Below, piece after piece: positions 1 to 5,929 of a DNA stretch of 21,962 nt. The notes beneath the pieces were generated by a model. It was not told the DNA's origin. It saw only the letters and a list, made by a program, of their open reading frames with translations, and searched no databases. Where the stretch lies: IMG/VR virus record IMGVR_UViG_3300017671_000003, positions 1-21,962 of that record. One strand, written 5' to 3'. How positions within the stretch are numbered: position 1 is the first letter of the stretch; each line of letters starts with the position of its first letter. The stretch is from a virus. The position numbers were made by a program, and so were the translations under genes.

Positions 1-120
1 CGCTCCTCGCCGCGCTCCACGCCGCGCTCCACGCCGCGCTCAACGCCGCGCTCCACGCCGCGCTCCACGCCGCGCTCCTCGCCGCGCTCCTCGCCGCGCT
101 CCACGCCGCGCTCTCCGCCG
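1..120. repeat. Ten tandem 12-bp repeats encoding AAxS units
   Basis: Ten back-to-back 12-bp units lie here, mostly CGCTCCACGCCG or CGCTCCTCGCCG on the plus strand, with variants CGCTCAACGCCG and CGCTCTCCGCCG. They are in frame with the minus-strand gene that starts at 595 and encode AAWS, AARS, AALS and AAES. All variation falls in the third codon of the unit while the Ala-Ala and Ser codons are invariant. The array touches the left edge and may continue. Confidence 0.95.
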
Positions 121-595
121 CGCTTGCGTTTCTGCGGACGCCGTTAAGCACCGGCATCAACGAAGGCGTGTTCTCAAACGACGTGATTTCTGGAAAGTCG
201 GCCAGCGCGTCGGCTTGTTTTGTCAGGCCAGCAAGCCGAAGCCACGCGGGCGTTTGAGTGCGGACATACCAATCGGCGGCCATCGTCGCCCGGCGGGATT
301 CAAGGGCCTTGGACCCGCGTGTTCCTATCAGGTGCGGGATCAACGGCGTTAGCAGCCGGACTCGCTCCGCGTCGTTCGGTAGCGCGTCGTTCCATGACAC
401 CATGAAGGCGGTGATGACAGGGCATGTGCAGGCCGGATGATCCGACCACGGCTCGCCAGCGACGTAGGAGACCGCCTCCATGACGCACATCGCGCGGTCG
501 TTTTCTTTGCTGCCTCCAGCCTTCAGGACGATTTCAGGCAAACGCTCAAAGCGTTCAGGGATTATTTTAGAAGTCATTTCGGTTTCCTGGGTCAT
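1..595 (-). CDS. Repeat-containing phage protein (partial, runs off left edge)
   Basis: This reading frame starts at ATG 595 and stays open to the window edge, giving 198 complete residues with no stop. Residues 1-155 are an ordinary globular-looking sequence that I do not recognise (for example VSYVAGEPWSDHPACTCPV near residue 42). From about residue 157 it becomes ten consecutive four-residue units of the form Ala-Ala-x-Ser, where x is Glu, Trp, Arg, Arg, Trp, Trp, Leu, Trp, Trp, Arg. The start ATG overlaps the stop of the upstream gene in an ATGA, so it is coupled to the leftward early operon and is its most distal gene here. Repeats of this Ala/Trp/Arg type are known in uncharacterised phage and bacterial proteins; I infer a helical repeat region but no function. 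The C-terminus is not visible. Confidence 0.8.
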   Translation of the reverse strand, partial: MTQETEMTSKIIPERFERLPEIVLKAGGSKENDRAMCVMEAVSYVAGEPWSDHPACTCPVITAFMVSWNDALPNDAERVRLLTPLIPHLIGTRGSKALESRRATMAADWYVRTQTPAWLRLAGLTKQADALADFPEITSFENTPSLMPVLNGVRRNASAAESAAWSAARSAARSAAWSAAWSAALSAAWSAAWSAARS

Positions 596-912
596 GCGGC
601 TTCTCCAAACAGATCCGGCTGGGCGCTCGACAGGCTCTCCAGCCATGCGTTGATGTCGGGCTCGTCGATGGCGCGGCGGATGCGGGCGATACCGGCGTCG
701 ATCGCTTCCTGACGGGTCGGGGTGATGCGGGACGGTGCCGGCCAACGTCCCAACGGCTCGCCAAGGCCCAGCATGTCCCCGTGGTGCCGGTGGCAGTCCA
801 CGGCCCATGTCCAGCCGCCCTCAACCCGTGCCAGACGGATCATGGCCGACGCGCGCTTTGTCTTCGGCATGGCCAGAACTTCGTCCGGGTCCATGGGCTC
901 GAAGTCGCTCAC
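592..912 (-). CDS. Small early protein with C-terminal QPDLF motif
   Basis: A 106-residue protein starting at GTG 912, which overlaps the previous gene's TGA as GTGA. I do not recognise the family. It is mixed alpha/beta-looking, with a WTWAVDCHRHHGD stretch near residues 34-46. The C-terminus reads SAQPDLFGEAA; QPDLF at residues 98-102 resembles the bacterial sliding-clamp-binding consensus QL(S/D)LF in four of five positions. That would fit a protein in a recombination/replication operon, but it is only a motif match. It ends in Ala-Ala, like ten other early proteins here, and its TGA overlaps the ATG of the next gene. Confidence 0.75.
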   Translation of the reverse strand: MSDFEPMDPDEVLAMPKTKRASAMIRLARVEGGWTWAVDCHRHHGDMLGLGEPLGRWPAPSRITPTRQEAIDAGIARIRRAIDEPDINAWLESLSSAQPDLFGEAA

Positions 913-1370
913 GACCTGTCCCCCATCACATCGCGGGAAGGGGAGAAGCCTGCCTGATAGGCCGCGTAGTGCCGGGCCGCCGTCTCGTAGGCATCCTTGC
1001 CGAGCCGGTTCCAGAAGGCCCGTTCGGCCATACGGTGCTGGTCGTGGAGGTGATGGGCCTCGCACAACGGGTTGGCGTGTTTATCGTGGTTCTTGCGCCC
1101 CATGCCGGGGTTGACCGATCCAGCCGCCGCGTCGCTGTAGCGGATATGGGCCGCCTGGATGGGGCCAGAGCATCCGCCAAGGGCCGCGGCCTCGCAGGGC
1201 TGGCGGCGCAGATAGGCGAGGAACCCGGTGTCACGCTCCCGGCCGCGGTCCACGGTTCCACGGGCCTTGCGCTCTGCCCGCAGCTTGGCCTTCCGGGCGC
1301 GGCTTTCCTCGGCCTTGATCAGTGCGGCCCGGGCGAGGATCAGACGGTCTTCGGCGTTGCGCGCGATCAT
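909..1370 (-). CDS. HNH nuclease of the DUF968 / P1 Ref-like type
   Basis: A 153-residue protein with a basic N-terminus (residues 20-47) and a zinc/HNH-type nuclease core. Visible landmarks are Cys59 and Cys67, the AAHIRYSD segment around His75, GMGRKNHDKHANPLCEAHH at 89-107, then His109, His112 and a conserved Phe-Trp at 119-120. The GMGRK...HxxPLCxxHHxxxH layout is that of phage DUF968 and of the P1 recombination enhancer Ref, an HNH nuclease that acts with recombinase filaments. It directly follows NinB and the Rad52-type annealing protein, which supports a recombination role. The start ATG overlaps the ninB stop. Family assignment is by motif reading only. Confidence 0.8.
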   Translation of the reverse strand: MIARNAEDRLILARAALIKAEESRARKAKLRAERKARGTVDRGRERDTGFLAYLRRQPCEAAALGGCSGPIQAAHIRYSDAAAGSVNPGMGRKNHDKHANPLCEAHHLHDQHRMAERAFWNRLGKDAYETAARHYAAYQAGFSPSRDVMGDRS

Positions 1371-1807
1371 GCTGCAGCCTTCCGCTCGTCATCGTTGGCG
1401 GCGTCGAAGTGCTGGACGGCAACGTCGTTAGCCGCGCACCATGCAAGGATCAGCTCGATCAGATCCGAGAACTCGGCCTTGGTCAGCTTGGACGACCGGA
1501 GGCCAAGGGGGAGCATGGACGACCCGTCCAGCGTGGGGACGAACCGGACCTCCCGGCCAAGGGCGTGCATGAACAGCGCCTTGTAGGTCTCCGCATCCAT
1601 ATGGACGCCGTTGTGGACCGGGCGGGCCTTCACGATCTGGCCTAGCAAAGACCACAGGGCGGCGTTCTGGGCGTCCGTCCGCTTGGCGGGGCGCAACTCC
1701 ATCACCCACGGCGAGCCGGGTTGCCAGAACGACAGGGCGCGGTCGAGCCATTGGTGTGCCTGGGCGCGTACGCCGGGCGTCAGGCGGATGGTGTGGCGGT
1801 CGCTCAC
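1367..1807 (-). CDS. ninB: NinB-family recombination protein
   Basis: A 146-residue protein with the signature order of NinB (lambda Orf): RTDAQNAALWSLLGQI at about 43-58, a VHNGVHMDAETYKALFMHAL segment at 64-83, FVPTLDGSSMLPLGLRSSKL at 89-108, and a C-terminal helix with LILAWCAANDVAVQH. Lambda Orf/NinB is a recombination mediator that helps load annealing proteins on single-stranded DNA bound by SSB. The GTG start at 1807 is chosen because homology begins right after it and it overlaps the upstream TGA as GTGA; an open extension to 1969 overlaps the upstream gene and looks non-coding. It ends in Ala-Ala-Ala. It lies between the annealing-protein genes and an HNH nuclease gene. Confidence 0.9.
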   Translation of the reverse strand: MSDRHTIRLTPGVRAQAHQWLDRALSFWQPGSPWVMELRPAKRTDAQNAALWSLLGQIVKARPVHNGVHMDAETYKALFMHALGREVRFVPTLDGSSMLPLGLRSSKLTKAEFSDLIELILAWCAANDVAVQHFDAANDDERKAAA

Positions 1808-2541
1808 AGCACCCTCGTTTCGATAAACTCGACACCGGGGACGCCCGACCGCTTTCCGGCGCGCACGTCGTCGTCCGCCAGCTTTTGCAGCAGGGCGGAA
1901 AAGGCGTCGGGGTTGGTCTGCCAGTAGTGCGCAGCGGCGGCGCGAGGATCGGTCACCGTGGCCTTCCACACCGTGCGGAGACCCATTGCGCGGTCGCCGC
2001 CCGTGGCATGGGCCTTGTCGGCTGCGGCCTGTTTGGCGGCGCGCTCTGCGGCTTCCGCTGCCTTGACCTTGGCCTCGGCTTCCTCACGGGCGTCCAGATC
2101 GTTCGCCGCAGCCTGACGCATGGCCTCGGCGGCTTCGCGGGCAGCGGCCTCGGCGTCCTCGCGCGCCTTGCGTTCGGCCTCGCGCTTTTCCGCGTCCAGA
2201 CGGGCGAGGTAGGGTTGCAGCGTGGCCTTCAAAGCATCAATCGCCTTGAACACGCGACCGGGTGTCCTCGTTTTCGGATCGGCGAAGAGGGGCGCGTATT
2301 TCTCCTGCACCTTGGCCTTGGCCTCGTCGTGGGGCCGGTTCTCTTCCTTGCGGGCCTCGTCAGCGGCCTTGGCCAGCTTGCGGCCATGCTCGATCAGGCG
2401 AGATACGTCATCGGCCTGTGCCTGGGTCTCGATAGCCGTGCCGTCCGCCCAATTGCGGGCCTCGGTCAGGAAGCTGTCTGCGTCCTCCGAGATCAGGTCA
2501 AAGGGCGTGGCGTTGGGGATATGGTGTGCGGCCGACATCAT
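1804..2541 (-). CDS. Coiled-coil early protein, recombination-module partner
   Basis: A 245-residue protein. Residues 1-110 are mixed, 110-185 are an almost uninterrupted Ala/Glu/Lys/Arg coiled coil, and the end is globular (GLRTVWKATVTDP near 188-200, then SGVPGVEFIETRVL at the C-terminus). This layout is common for uncharacterised proteins next to phage single-strand annealing genes; I cannot name a biochemical function. It starts with two consecutive ATG codons (2541, 2538), the first overlapping the Rad52-type gene's stop. Unlike both flanking genes it does not end in Ala-Ala. Confidence 0.85.
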   Translation of the reverse strand: MMSAAHHIPNATPFDLISEDADSFLTEARNWADGTAIETQAQADDVSRLIEHGRKLAKAADEARKEENRPHDEAKAKVQEKYAPLFADPKTRTPGRVFKAIDALKATLQPYLARLDAEKREAERKAREDAEAAAREAAEAMRQAAANDLDAREEAEAKVKAAEAAERAAKQAAADKAHATGGDRAMGLRTVWKATVTDPRAAAAHYWQTNPDAFSALLQKLADDDVRAGKRSGVPGVEFIETRVL

Positions 2542-3203
2542 GCGGCCTCGCCAAACGGGTTGGCGAGCTTGGGCTTCACCGCCGCGACACGCGCCTGAAA
2601 CGCGGCCTGAATGGCCTTGATGTCGGCACGGTCAAGGCCGTCGATCATGGCCTTGTTGGACGCATACCAAGCGTCCAGATCGGCCGTGGTCTTGCACAGG
2701 CCGATGGCGACCTTGGCGGCGGCGACCGCCCCATTTTCTTCGGCTGGCGCGTCGGCGACGTTGGCCTGGGTCTTGTCGTAAAGCGCCTGACCGAACGGAT
2801 TGCCGAAGGTCTTCAGGGCGCGCTTTTCGGCGTCGCTCTCTGCTTCCTTCAGGGCGCTTTCGTGGGCCTGATCCACATCGCGGTCGATACCTGAGCCGAA
2901 CCCGCAGCCCTCGCGCACCACGACGCCCCCGGTCGGCGTGCGAACGGTGATGCGGACCTTGGCGCGATAAGCAACGCGCCATTGATCGTTGCCATACTTG
3001 TCCTTGCCGAGACGGGGCTCGCCGATCAGGTCAAGGGTGGTTTCCCGATCCCAGGCGTCAAAGCCAAAGATGCGGTTGGCCTCGTTCTCGGCGTGATAGG
3101 CCTCGATGTAGGAGACCGTCCCCTTGCCTTGCTCCCGCGTCTTCACGCGAGCGCGGTCAAGAGGGGCCTTCAGCTCGGCGACCTGATCTTCAGAAAAGCT
3201 CAT
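2538..3203 (-). CDS. Rad52-family single-strand annealing protein
   Basis: A 221-residue protein of the Rad52/Rad22 superfamily, which binds single-stranded DNA in rings and anneals complementary strands. Landmarks are SYIEAYHAENEANRIFGFDA at 31-50, GCGFGSGIDRDVDQAHESAL at 99-118, and the hallmark SDAEKRALKTFGNPFGQAL at 123-141 followed by YDK. The last 75 residues are a variable tail, as usual in phage members. It is the first recognisable recombination gene of the leftward operon and overlaps both neighbours by four bases. It ends GEAA. Domain assignment is by motif and order; ring formation is inferred from the family. Confidence 0.92.
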   Translation of the reverse strand: MSFSEDQVAELKAPLDRARVKTREQGKGTVSYIEAYHAENEANRIFGFDAWDRETTLDLIGEPRLGKDKYGNDQWRVAYRAKVRITVRTPTGGVVVREGCGFGSGIDRDVDQAHESALKEAESDAEKRALKTFGNPFGQALYDKTQANVADAPAEENGAVAAAKVAIGLCKTTADLDAWYASNKAMIDGLDRADIKAIQAAFQARVAAVKPKLANPFGEAA

Positions 3204-3370
3204 TGGACGTATCCGATCTTCTTCAGTTCGGCCCGGATCGCAGCGGCGCGCTCACGGGATGCAGGGATGGGGGAGTTGCGGAGGGCGACCCACTCGCTCC
3301 AGGCGGTCATGGCAGGGACAGGAGCCAGCCGACCGCCAAGCGGGATCGTGACCGTTTGCTCACAGGTCAT
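3200..3370 (-). CDS. Small early protein, 56 residues
   Basis: An ORF of 56 residues starting at ATG 3370 and ending at TGA 3202-3200, which overlaps the ATG of the Rad52-type gene. It begins MTCEQTVTIPLGGRLAPVP and ends AELKKIGYVQ. I do not recognise it. Support comes from position: it fills the otherwise empty space between two genes in a fully overlapping operon and keeps the ATGA coupling to the next gene. It overlaps the gene before it by 11 bases. It has no membrane segment and a net helical, basic C-terminal half. Confidence 0.7.
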   Translation of the reverse strand: MTCEQTVTIPLGGRLAPVPAMTAWSEWVALRNSPIPASRERAAAIRAELKKIGYVQ

Positions 3371-3491
3371 ACGGATTTTCCCTGTCCACCGGCGTCAGGA
3401 AGTAGACGGCCAGTCGGTAGAGGGCGGGGGCGATCAGGACGCCCGCACCGGCGAAGAAGGGGATGGCGAGGAGAGCGTCGGTCGGGCTCAC
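3360..3491 (-). CDS. Single-pass membrane miniprotein, 43 residues
   Basis: A 43-residue protein starting at GTG 3491, which overlaps the upstream gene's stop as GTGA. Residues 6-32 are hydrophobic (DALLAIPFFAGAGVLIAPAL and onward) and should form one membrane helix; the tail is TPVDRENPYDL. No family is recognised. The tight overlap on both sides and the location in the early operon support it being real. It follows another small membrane protein, so the two may act together, but this is inference. Confidence 0.6.
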   Translation of the reverse strand: MSPTDALLAIPFFAGAGVLIAPALYRLAVYFLTPVDRENPYDL

Positions 3492-3709
3492 TGCATCGCC
3501 TCCGCAATGCGGATCAGGGCGATCAGGAACGCCACCGGGGCGGCGCACACGGCAAGCTGGACCGAGGTCAGCAGCCACCAGGGCCAGCCGCGTGAGGTCT
3601 CGACCGGCTGCGGTGCGATGGCCCGACAATAGCGGTCGTTCCAGCGGGCGCGCGTGGCCTCCAGCTCGGGGTTGGTGCGGCTGTAGCTTGTCCAGTAAGA
3701 GCGCGTCAT
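3488..3709 (-). CDS. Small membrane protein, 73 residues
   Basis: A 73-residue protein starting at ATG 3709 within an ATGA overlap. The N-terminal 40 residues are polar and aromatic (MTRSYWTSYSRTNPELEATR at 1-20), followed by a membrane helix at about 44-66 preceded by GWPWW. The topology suggests one membrane pass with the N-terminal domain in the cytoplasm. No family recognised. It pairs with the 43-residue membrane miniprotein just downstream. Confidence 0.7.
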   Translation of the reverse strand: MTRSYWTSYSRTNPELEATRARWNDRYCRAIAPQPVETSRGWPWWLLTSVQLAVCAAPVAFLIALIRIAEAMQ

Positions 3710-4074
3710 GCTGCGGCCTCCAGTGCTGCGGCGGGCGGTGTGGGATCGGTGTCGTCGTCGTCGTTCTCGGCGGCTTCCTTCGCCAGCCGTGCGGCCATGC
3801 GCTTGGCGGCGAGAGGCAGACGGCAGCGAAGGGCCTCCAGCTCGATCCGCAGACCTGACAGGGCTTGCCGGTCCAGATCGGCCGCTTCCGGTTCCATCCG
3901 GTCACGGGGATGGGCGTCGAAGCTGTCCTCCAGCCGATCAATGGCGTCGCGGAGGATGTCGAAGGCCAGCGTGTCTCCGGTCAGATCGGCCAGCGCCTTC
4001 ACGTCGGGGTCGTTGGGGGCGATCTGCGCCATGACGCGGGGCATGACGTCGGCAATGGGGATCAGGCCGGGCAT
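3706..4074 (-). CDS. Early protein of unknown function, 122 residues
   Basis: An acidic, helical protein. I take ATG 4074, which overlaps the upstream TGA as TGATG; a GTG one codon earlier (4077) is an alternative. It starts MPGLIPIADVMPRVMAQIAP, has long charged helices in the middle, and then an Asp run (AENDDDDTDPTPP) before the ending ALEAAA. I do not recognise the family. It is the second gene of the leftward operon. The terminal Ala run places it among the eleven early proteins ending in Ala-Ala. Confidence 0.75.
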   Translation of the reverse strand: MPGLIPIADVMPRVMAQIAPNDPDVKALADLTGDTLAFDILRDAIDRLEDSFDAHPRDRMEPEAADLDRQALSGLRIELEALRCRLPLAAKRMAARLAKEAAENDDDDTDPTPPAAALEAAA

Positions 4075-4427
4075 CACGCGGCCTCCGGCATGTCGGCAAT
4101 GAACGGATAGGCGTCCCGAGCGGCAACGCGGCGGGCCAGTTCGTCATAGGCAGCGGCCATGATGACGGACGCGGCTTCCGGGCCATCGCGGCACTCGTCG
4201 CCAGCGGCCTCAATGAACCCATCCCATTCGTCAGGATCGACGGTCAGGAAGGCTTCTTCGCCAAGGGCCCAGCCCTTGTTCGTGAAGTCCAGCATCGAGG
4301 CGTAGGGGGCCTCGTGCGGAGCAGCCTCCAGATAGGCGTCCTGCGCGTCCTGGAGGCGTTGGGCGTCCGTGCGAACGTCCCAAGGCTGGAGCGCGTTCAG
4401 CGGAGCGATGCGTGTGGTGGAAAGCAT
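4074..4427 (-). CDS. First gene of the leftward early operon, unknown function
   Basis: A 117-residue protein starting at ATG 4427, with a GGGGAC ribosome-binding-like stretch about eight bases upstream on the minus strand. It is the promoter-proximal gene of the leftward operon, so it should be the earliest leftward product. It contains SMLDFTNKGWALGEEAFLTV near 44-63 and DEWDGFIEAAGDECRD near 66-81, is acidic, and ends DMPEAA. No family recognised. Position alone makes a host-takeover or anti-host role conceivable, without direct support. Confidence 0.78.
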   Translation of the reverse strand: MLSTTRIAPLNALQPWDVRTDAQRLQDAQDAYLEAAPHEAPYASMLDFTNKGWALGEEAFLTVDPDEWDGFIEAAGDECRDGPEAASVIMAAAYDELARRVAARDAYPFIADMPEAA

Positions 4428-4453
4428 GGGGTGTCCCCGTTCTTGATGGGGAG

Positions 4454-4482
4454 ACTGTGCATTCCTGCACGGCGCATGTCAA
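4454..4482 (-). promoter_or_regulatory. Leftward early promoter (PL-like)
   Basis: On the minus strand a perfect TTGACA (4482-4477) is followed, after 17 bases, by CACAGT (4459-4454) in the -10 position, about 27 bases before the start codon at 4427. The -10 match is poor, so the assignment leans on the -35, the spacing, and the operator filling the spacer. It would drive the eleven-gene leftward operon. Confidence 0.55.
4457..4470. promoter_or_regulatory. Operator O1 of the leftward promoter
   Basis: GTGCATTCCTGCAC, a 5-base inverted repeat around a 4-base centre. The identical 14-mer occurs at 5670-5683 in the rightward promoter. It sits between the -35 and -10 elements of the leftward promoter, the expected position for a repressor operator. 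Confidence 0.7.
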
Positions 4483-4494
4483 TGCACAAATGCA
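4483..4494. promoter_or_regulatory. Possible operator O2 of the leftward promoter
   Basis: TGCACAAATGCA has the same TGCA-N4-TGCA core as the main operator, centred 25 bp from it and directly upstream of the -35 box. A GTGCA half site overlaps it on the minus strand. It is also close to where the divergent lipoprotein promoter should be. Confidence 0.5.
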
Positions 4495-4550
4495 CGGTTT
4501 CTGTGTTCGGGCTTTAGGTTACCGTCAGCTGCGCAATCGGAGAGGGTTGA

Positions 4551-4934
4551 ATGAAAAAGTTGATTACAGTTGTGGCGTGTGCGGCGGTGACGCTGTCAGC
4601 GTGCGCGTCGTCGCCGGATCGCATCCAAGCGGCATACGTCTCGCCGCTCCAGTATCAGCACCTGAGCTGCGATCAGATCAGAGTTGAGATCACTCGGATC
4701 AGCGGGCGTGTGGCGGAGGTGACCGGGCAGCAACGGCGCCAGGCCAACAACGACGCCGTGGCGATGGGGGTGGGTCTAGTCATCTTCTGGCCAGCCTTGT
4801 TCTTCTTGGCTGGCGGCAACGATCGGCGGGACGAACTCGCCCGGCTGAAGGGCGAGTATGACGCCCTAGAGGTTGTGGCCAATGAGAAGCAGTGCTCGTT
4901 TGCCGCCGAAATGAGGGCTTCTGCGGCTTCCTAA
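4551..4934 (+). CDS. Predicted lipoprotein, candidate lysogenic-conversion gene
   Basis: A 127-residue protein with a clear lipoprotein signal: MKKLITVVACAAVTLSAC, with LSAC at 15-18 and Cys18 as the lipidation site. Ala at the next position would favour outer-membrane sorting in a Gram-negative cell. The mature part has a helical region at 40-65, a hydrophobic stretch at about 69-88, a charged helix and a second Cys pair candidate (Cys40, Cys115). Similar small lipoproteins with a NNDAVAMGVGLVIFWPALFF-like segment occur in many proteobacteria and prophages, function unknown. A good ribosome site (GGAGAGG) precedes ATG. It is the only plus-strand gene between the early operon and the repressor, and its TAA overlaps the repressor's TAG tail to tail. 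That is a typical spot for a gene expressed in the lysogen. Confidence 0.85.
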   Translation: MKKLITVVACAAVTLSACASSPDRIQAAYVSPLQYQHLSCDQIRVEITRISGRVAEVTGQQRRQANNDAVAMGVGLVIFWPALFFLAGGNDRRDELARLKGEYDALEVVANEKQCSFAAEMRASAAS

Positions 4935-5611
4935 AACCGCGTGATTTTGGCCAGCAACAGGCCAGTGATTTGAACCTCAATGTCAGACCCCGTTTCGTCG
5001 TCGAGGCGGACGGGGTCTTTCCATCTGGGGTTCGTAGAGCGGGGCCACAGTACGACGCCGCTCGGCGTCAACTCGACCTCTTTCAGGGTGATTTCGCGCA
5101 GGCCGCCGCCGTCCCGCGTGCGCGTGACCTCGACCACCATGCCGGTGTTGAGGTTGATGCCGGCCGCCATGAAATCGACGATGTGGGCCAAGTCGCCCGG
5201 ATAAACGCCGCGTGCATTCATCGAGTCGCCTCGGACCTCGCGGACCCACTGCGGCGCGTGGGGATAGCGCGGGTCCAACAGAACCGGCATCATCGGCGGG
5301 TCGTCTTGCGGGCTGTCGTCCACCTGCAGGAAAGCTCCCGCCTGAATAGGACCGAGCAACGGTAGCTGGGTCGGCAGCGGCGCAAACACCGGCCCGACCG
5401 CCAAGCCCTCTGGAAGATCCAGTCCGGCCGCCTCAGCGATTTTCCGGAGCGTCGCAGGCTTTGACGTGAACTTGAACGACGGGTCGTTCAACGGGCGCGT
5501 GATCGTAGTAGGTGCCACGCCCGCTTTCTTAGCCAGGGCATGGGGTTTTAACCCTGACGCCTTCAGGGCGCGGGTGAGAAAAGCGCGGGCTTCGTCGGCG
5601 ATCTCGGCCAT
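4931..5611 (-). CDS. Self-cleaving phage repressor (HTH + S24/LexA-like peptidase)
   Basis: A 226-residue CI-type repressor. Residues 1-65 form an XRE-like helix-turn-helix (KPHALAKKAGVAPTTITRPL at 22-41). Residues 83-226 are an S24 peptidase domain: cleavage site Ala91-Gly92 in GPIQAGAF, nucleophile Ser130 in VRGDSMNARG, then GVYPGDLAHIVD, and the likely general-base Lys177 in REITLKEVE. All parts needed for RecA-stimulated self-cleavage are therefore visible, which predicts SOS-inducible lysogeny. ATG 5611 has no ribosome-binding sequence upstream; a GTG five codons upstream (5626) is an alternative start. The gene lies divergent from the Cro-like gene across a shared operator region, like the lambda immunity region. 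Confidence 0.93.
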   Translation of the reverse strand: MAEIADEARAFLTRALKASGLKPHALAKKAGVAPTTITRPLNDPSFKFTSKPATLRKIAEAAGLDLPEGLAVGPVFAPLPTQLPLLGPIQAGAFLQVDDSPQDDPPMMPVLLDPRYPHAPQWVREVRGDSMNARGVYPGDLAHIVDFMAAGINLNTGMVVEVTRTRDGGGLREITLKEVELTPSGVVLWPRSTNPRWKDPVRLDDETGSDIEVQITGLLLAKITRF

Positions 5612-5647
5612 GGCGCGATTGTGCACAAGCGAACGCAGGCCGCTTGT

Positions 5648-5659
5648 TGCATTTCGGCA
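5648..5659. promoter_or_regulatory. Possible operator O2 of the rightward promoter
   Basis: TGCATTTCGGCA matches the TGCA-N4-TGCA core with one mismatch. Its centre is 23 bp from the main rightward operator, next to the -35 box. A lone TGCA at 5622-5625 could be the remnant of a third site near the repressor's own promoter, but its second half is poor. Confidence 0.4.
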
Positions 5660-5688
5660 TTGACGTATCGTGCATTCCTGCACAATAT
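5660..5688 (+). promoter_or_regulatory. Rightward early promoter (PR-like)
   Basis: TTGACG at 5660-5665, a 17-base spacer, and CAATAT at 5683-5688. Transcription would begin about at 5695-5696, that is at or beside the ATG of the Cro-like gene. The operator GTGCATTCCTGCAC fills the spacer and touches the -10. Confidence 0.55.
5670..5683. promoter_or_regulatory. Operator O1 of the rightward promoter
   Basis: GTGCATTCCTGCAC, an exact copy of the 14-mer at 4457-4470. It lies between the -35 and -10 of the rightward promoter. Two exact copies flanking the repressor and lipoprotein genes, both inside promoters, are the main evidence that this is the repressor's binding site. Confidence 0.72.
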
Positions 5689-5695
5689 CCGCGTC

Positions 5696-5929
5696 ATGAA
5701 ACACGTCGCCCCCGAAGTGATCGAACTCGAAGCCGACGCCGAGGCCCACGGGGTCAAGATGGCGGAGGTGCTGGCCGCTGCCGACGTCAATCCGACGACG
5801 TGGTGGCGCTGGCGCAATGTTGGCGTCGAGCCGCGAATGCCGACGTTCCGCAAGGTGCGTCACGAGTTGGACCGGCGCATCGCGACCCTCCCCGCCAACG
5901 ACACCGCAGCCTCCCAAGAGGCCGCGTAA
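5696..5929 (+). CDS. Cro-like HTH regulator
   Basis: A 77-residue protein, first gene of the rightward operon and divergent from the repressor. Residues 20-55 form a helix-turn-helix (MAEVLAAADVNPTTWWRWRN at 22-41, then VEPRMPTFRKV), the type seen in small regulators of alphaproteobacterial phages. By position it should be the Cro equivalent, competing with the repressor for the shared operators. ATG 5696 has no ribosome-binding sequence; with the predicted promoter ending at 5688 the message may begin at the ATG itself. It ends QEAA. The next 100 bases contain a large inverted repeat. Confidence 0.8.
   Translation: MKHVAPEVIELEADAEAHGVKMAEVLAAADVNPTTWWRWRNVGVEPRMPTFRKVRHELDRRIATLPANDTAASQEAA

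Noticed and set aside
1-120. CRISPR array
   Set aside because: The 12-bp units are directly adjacent without spacers and are in frame in a coding sequence.
735-1586. A 283-codon plus-strand open frame
   Set aside because: It lies antisense to ninB, the HNH gene and the following gene, which have recognisable motifs and coupled starts. High GC produces long antisense frames.
5621-5695. N-terminal extension of the Cro-like protein from GTG 5621
   Set aside because: It would place coding sequence over the operators and the promoter; the HTH protein is complete from ATG 5696.
5612-5917. N-terminal extension of the repressor
   Set aside because: It would cover the operator region and be antisense to the Cro-like gene; S24 repressors normally start a few residues before the HTH.
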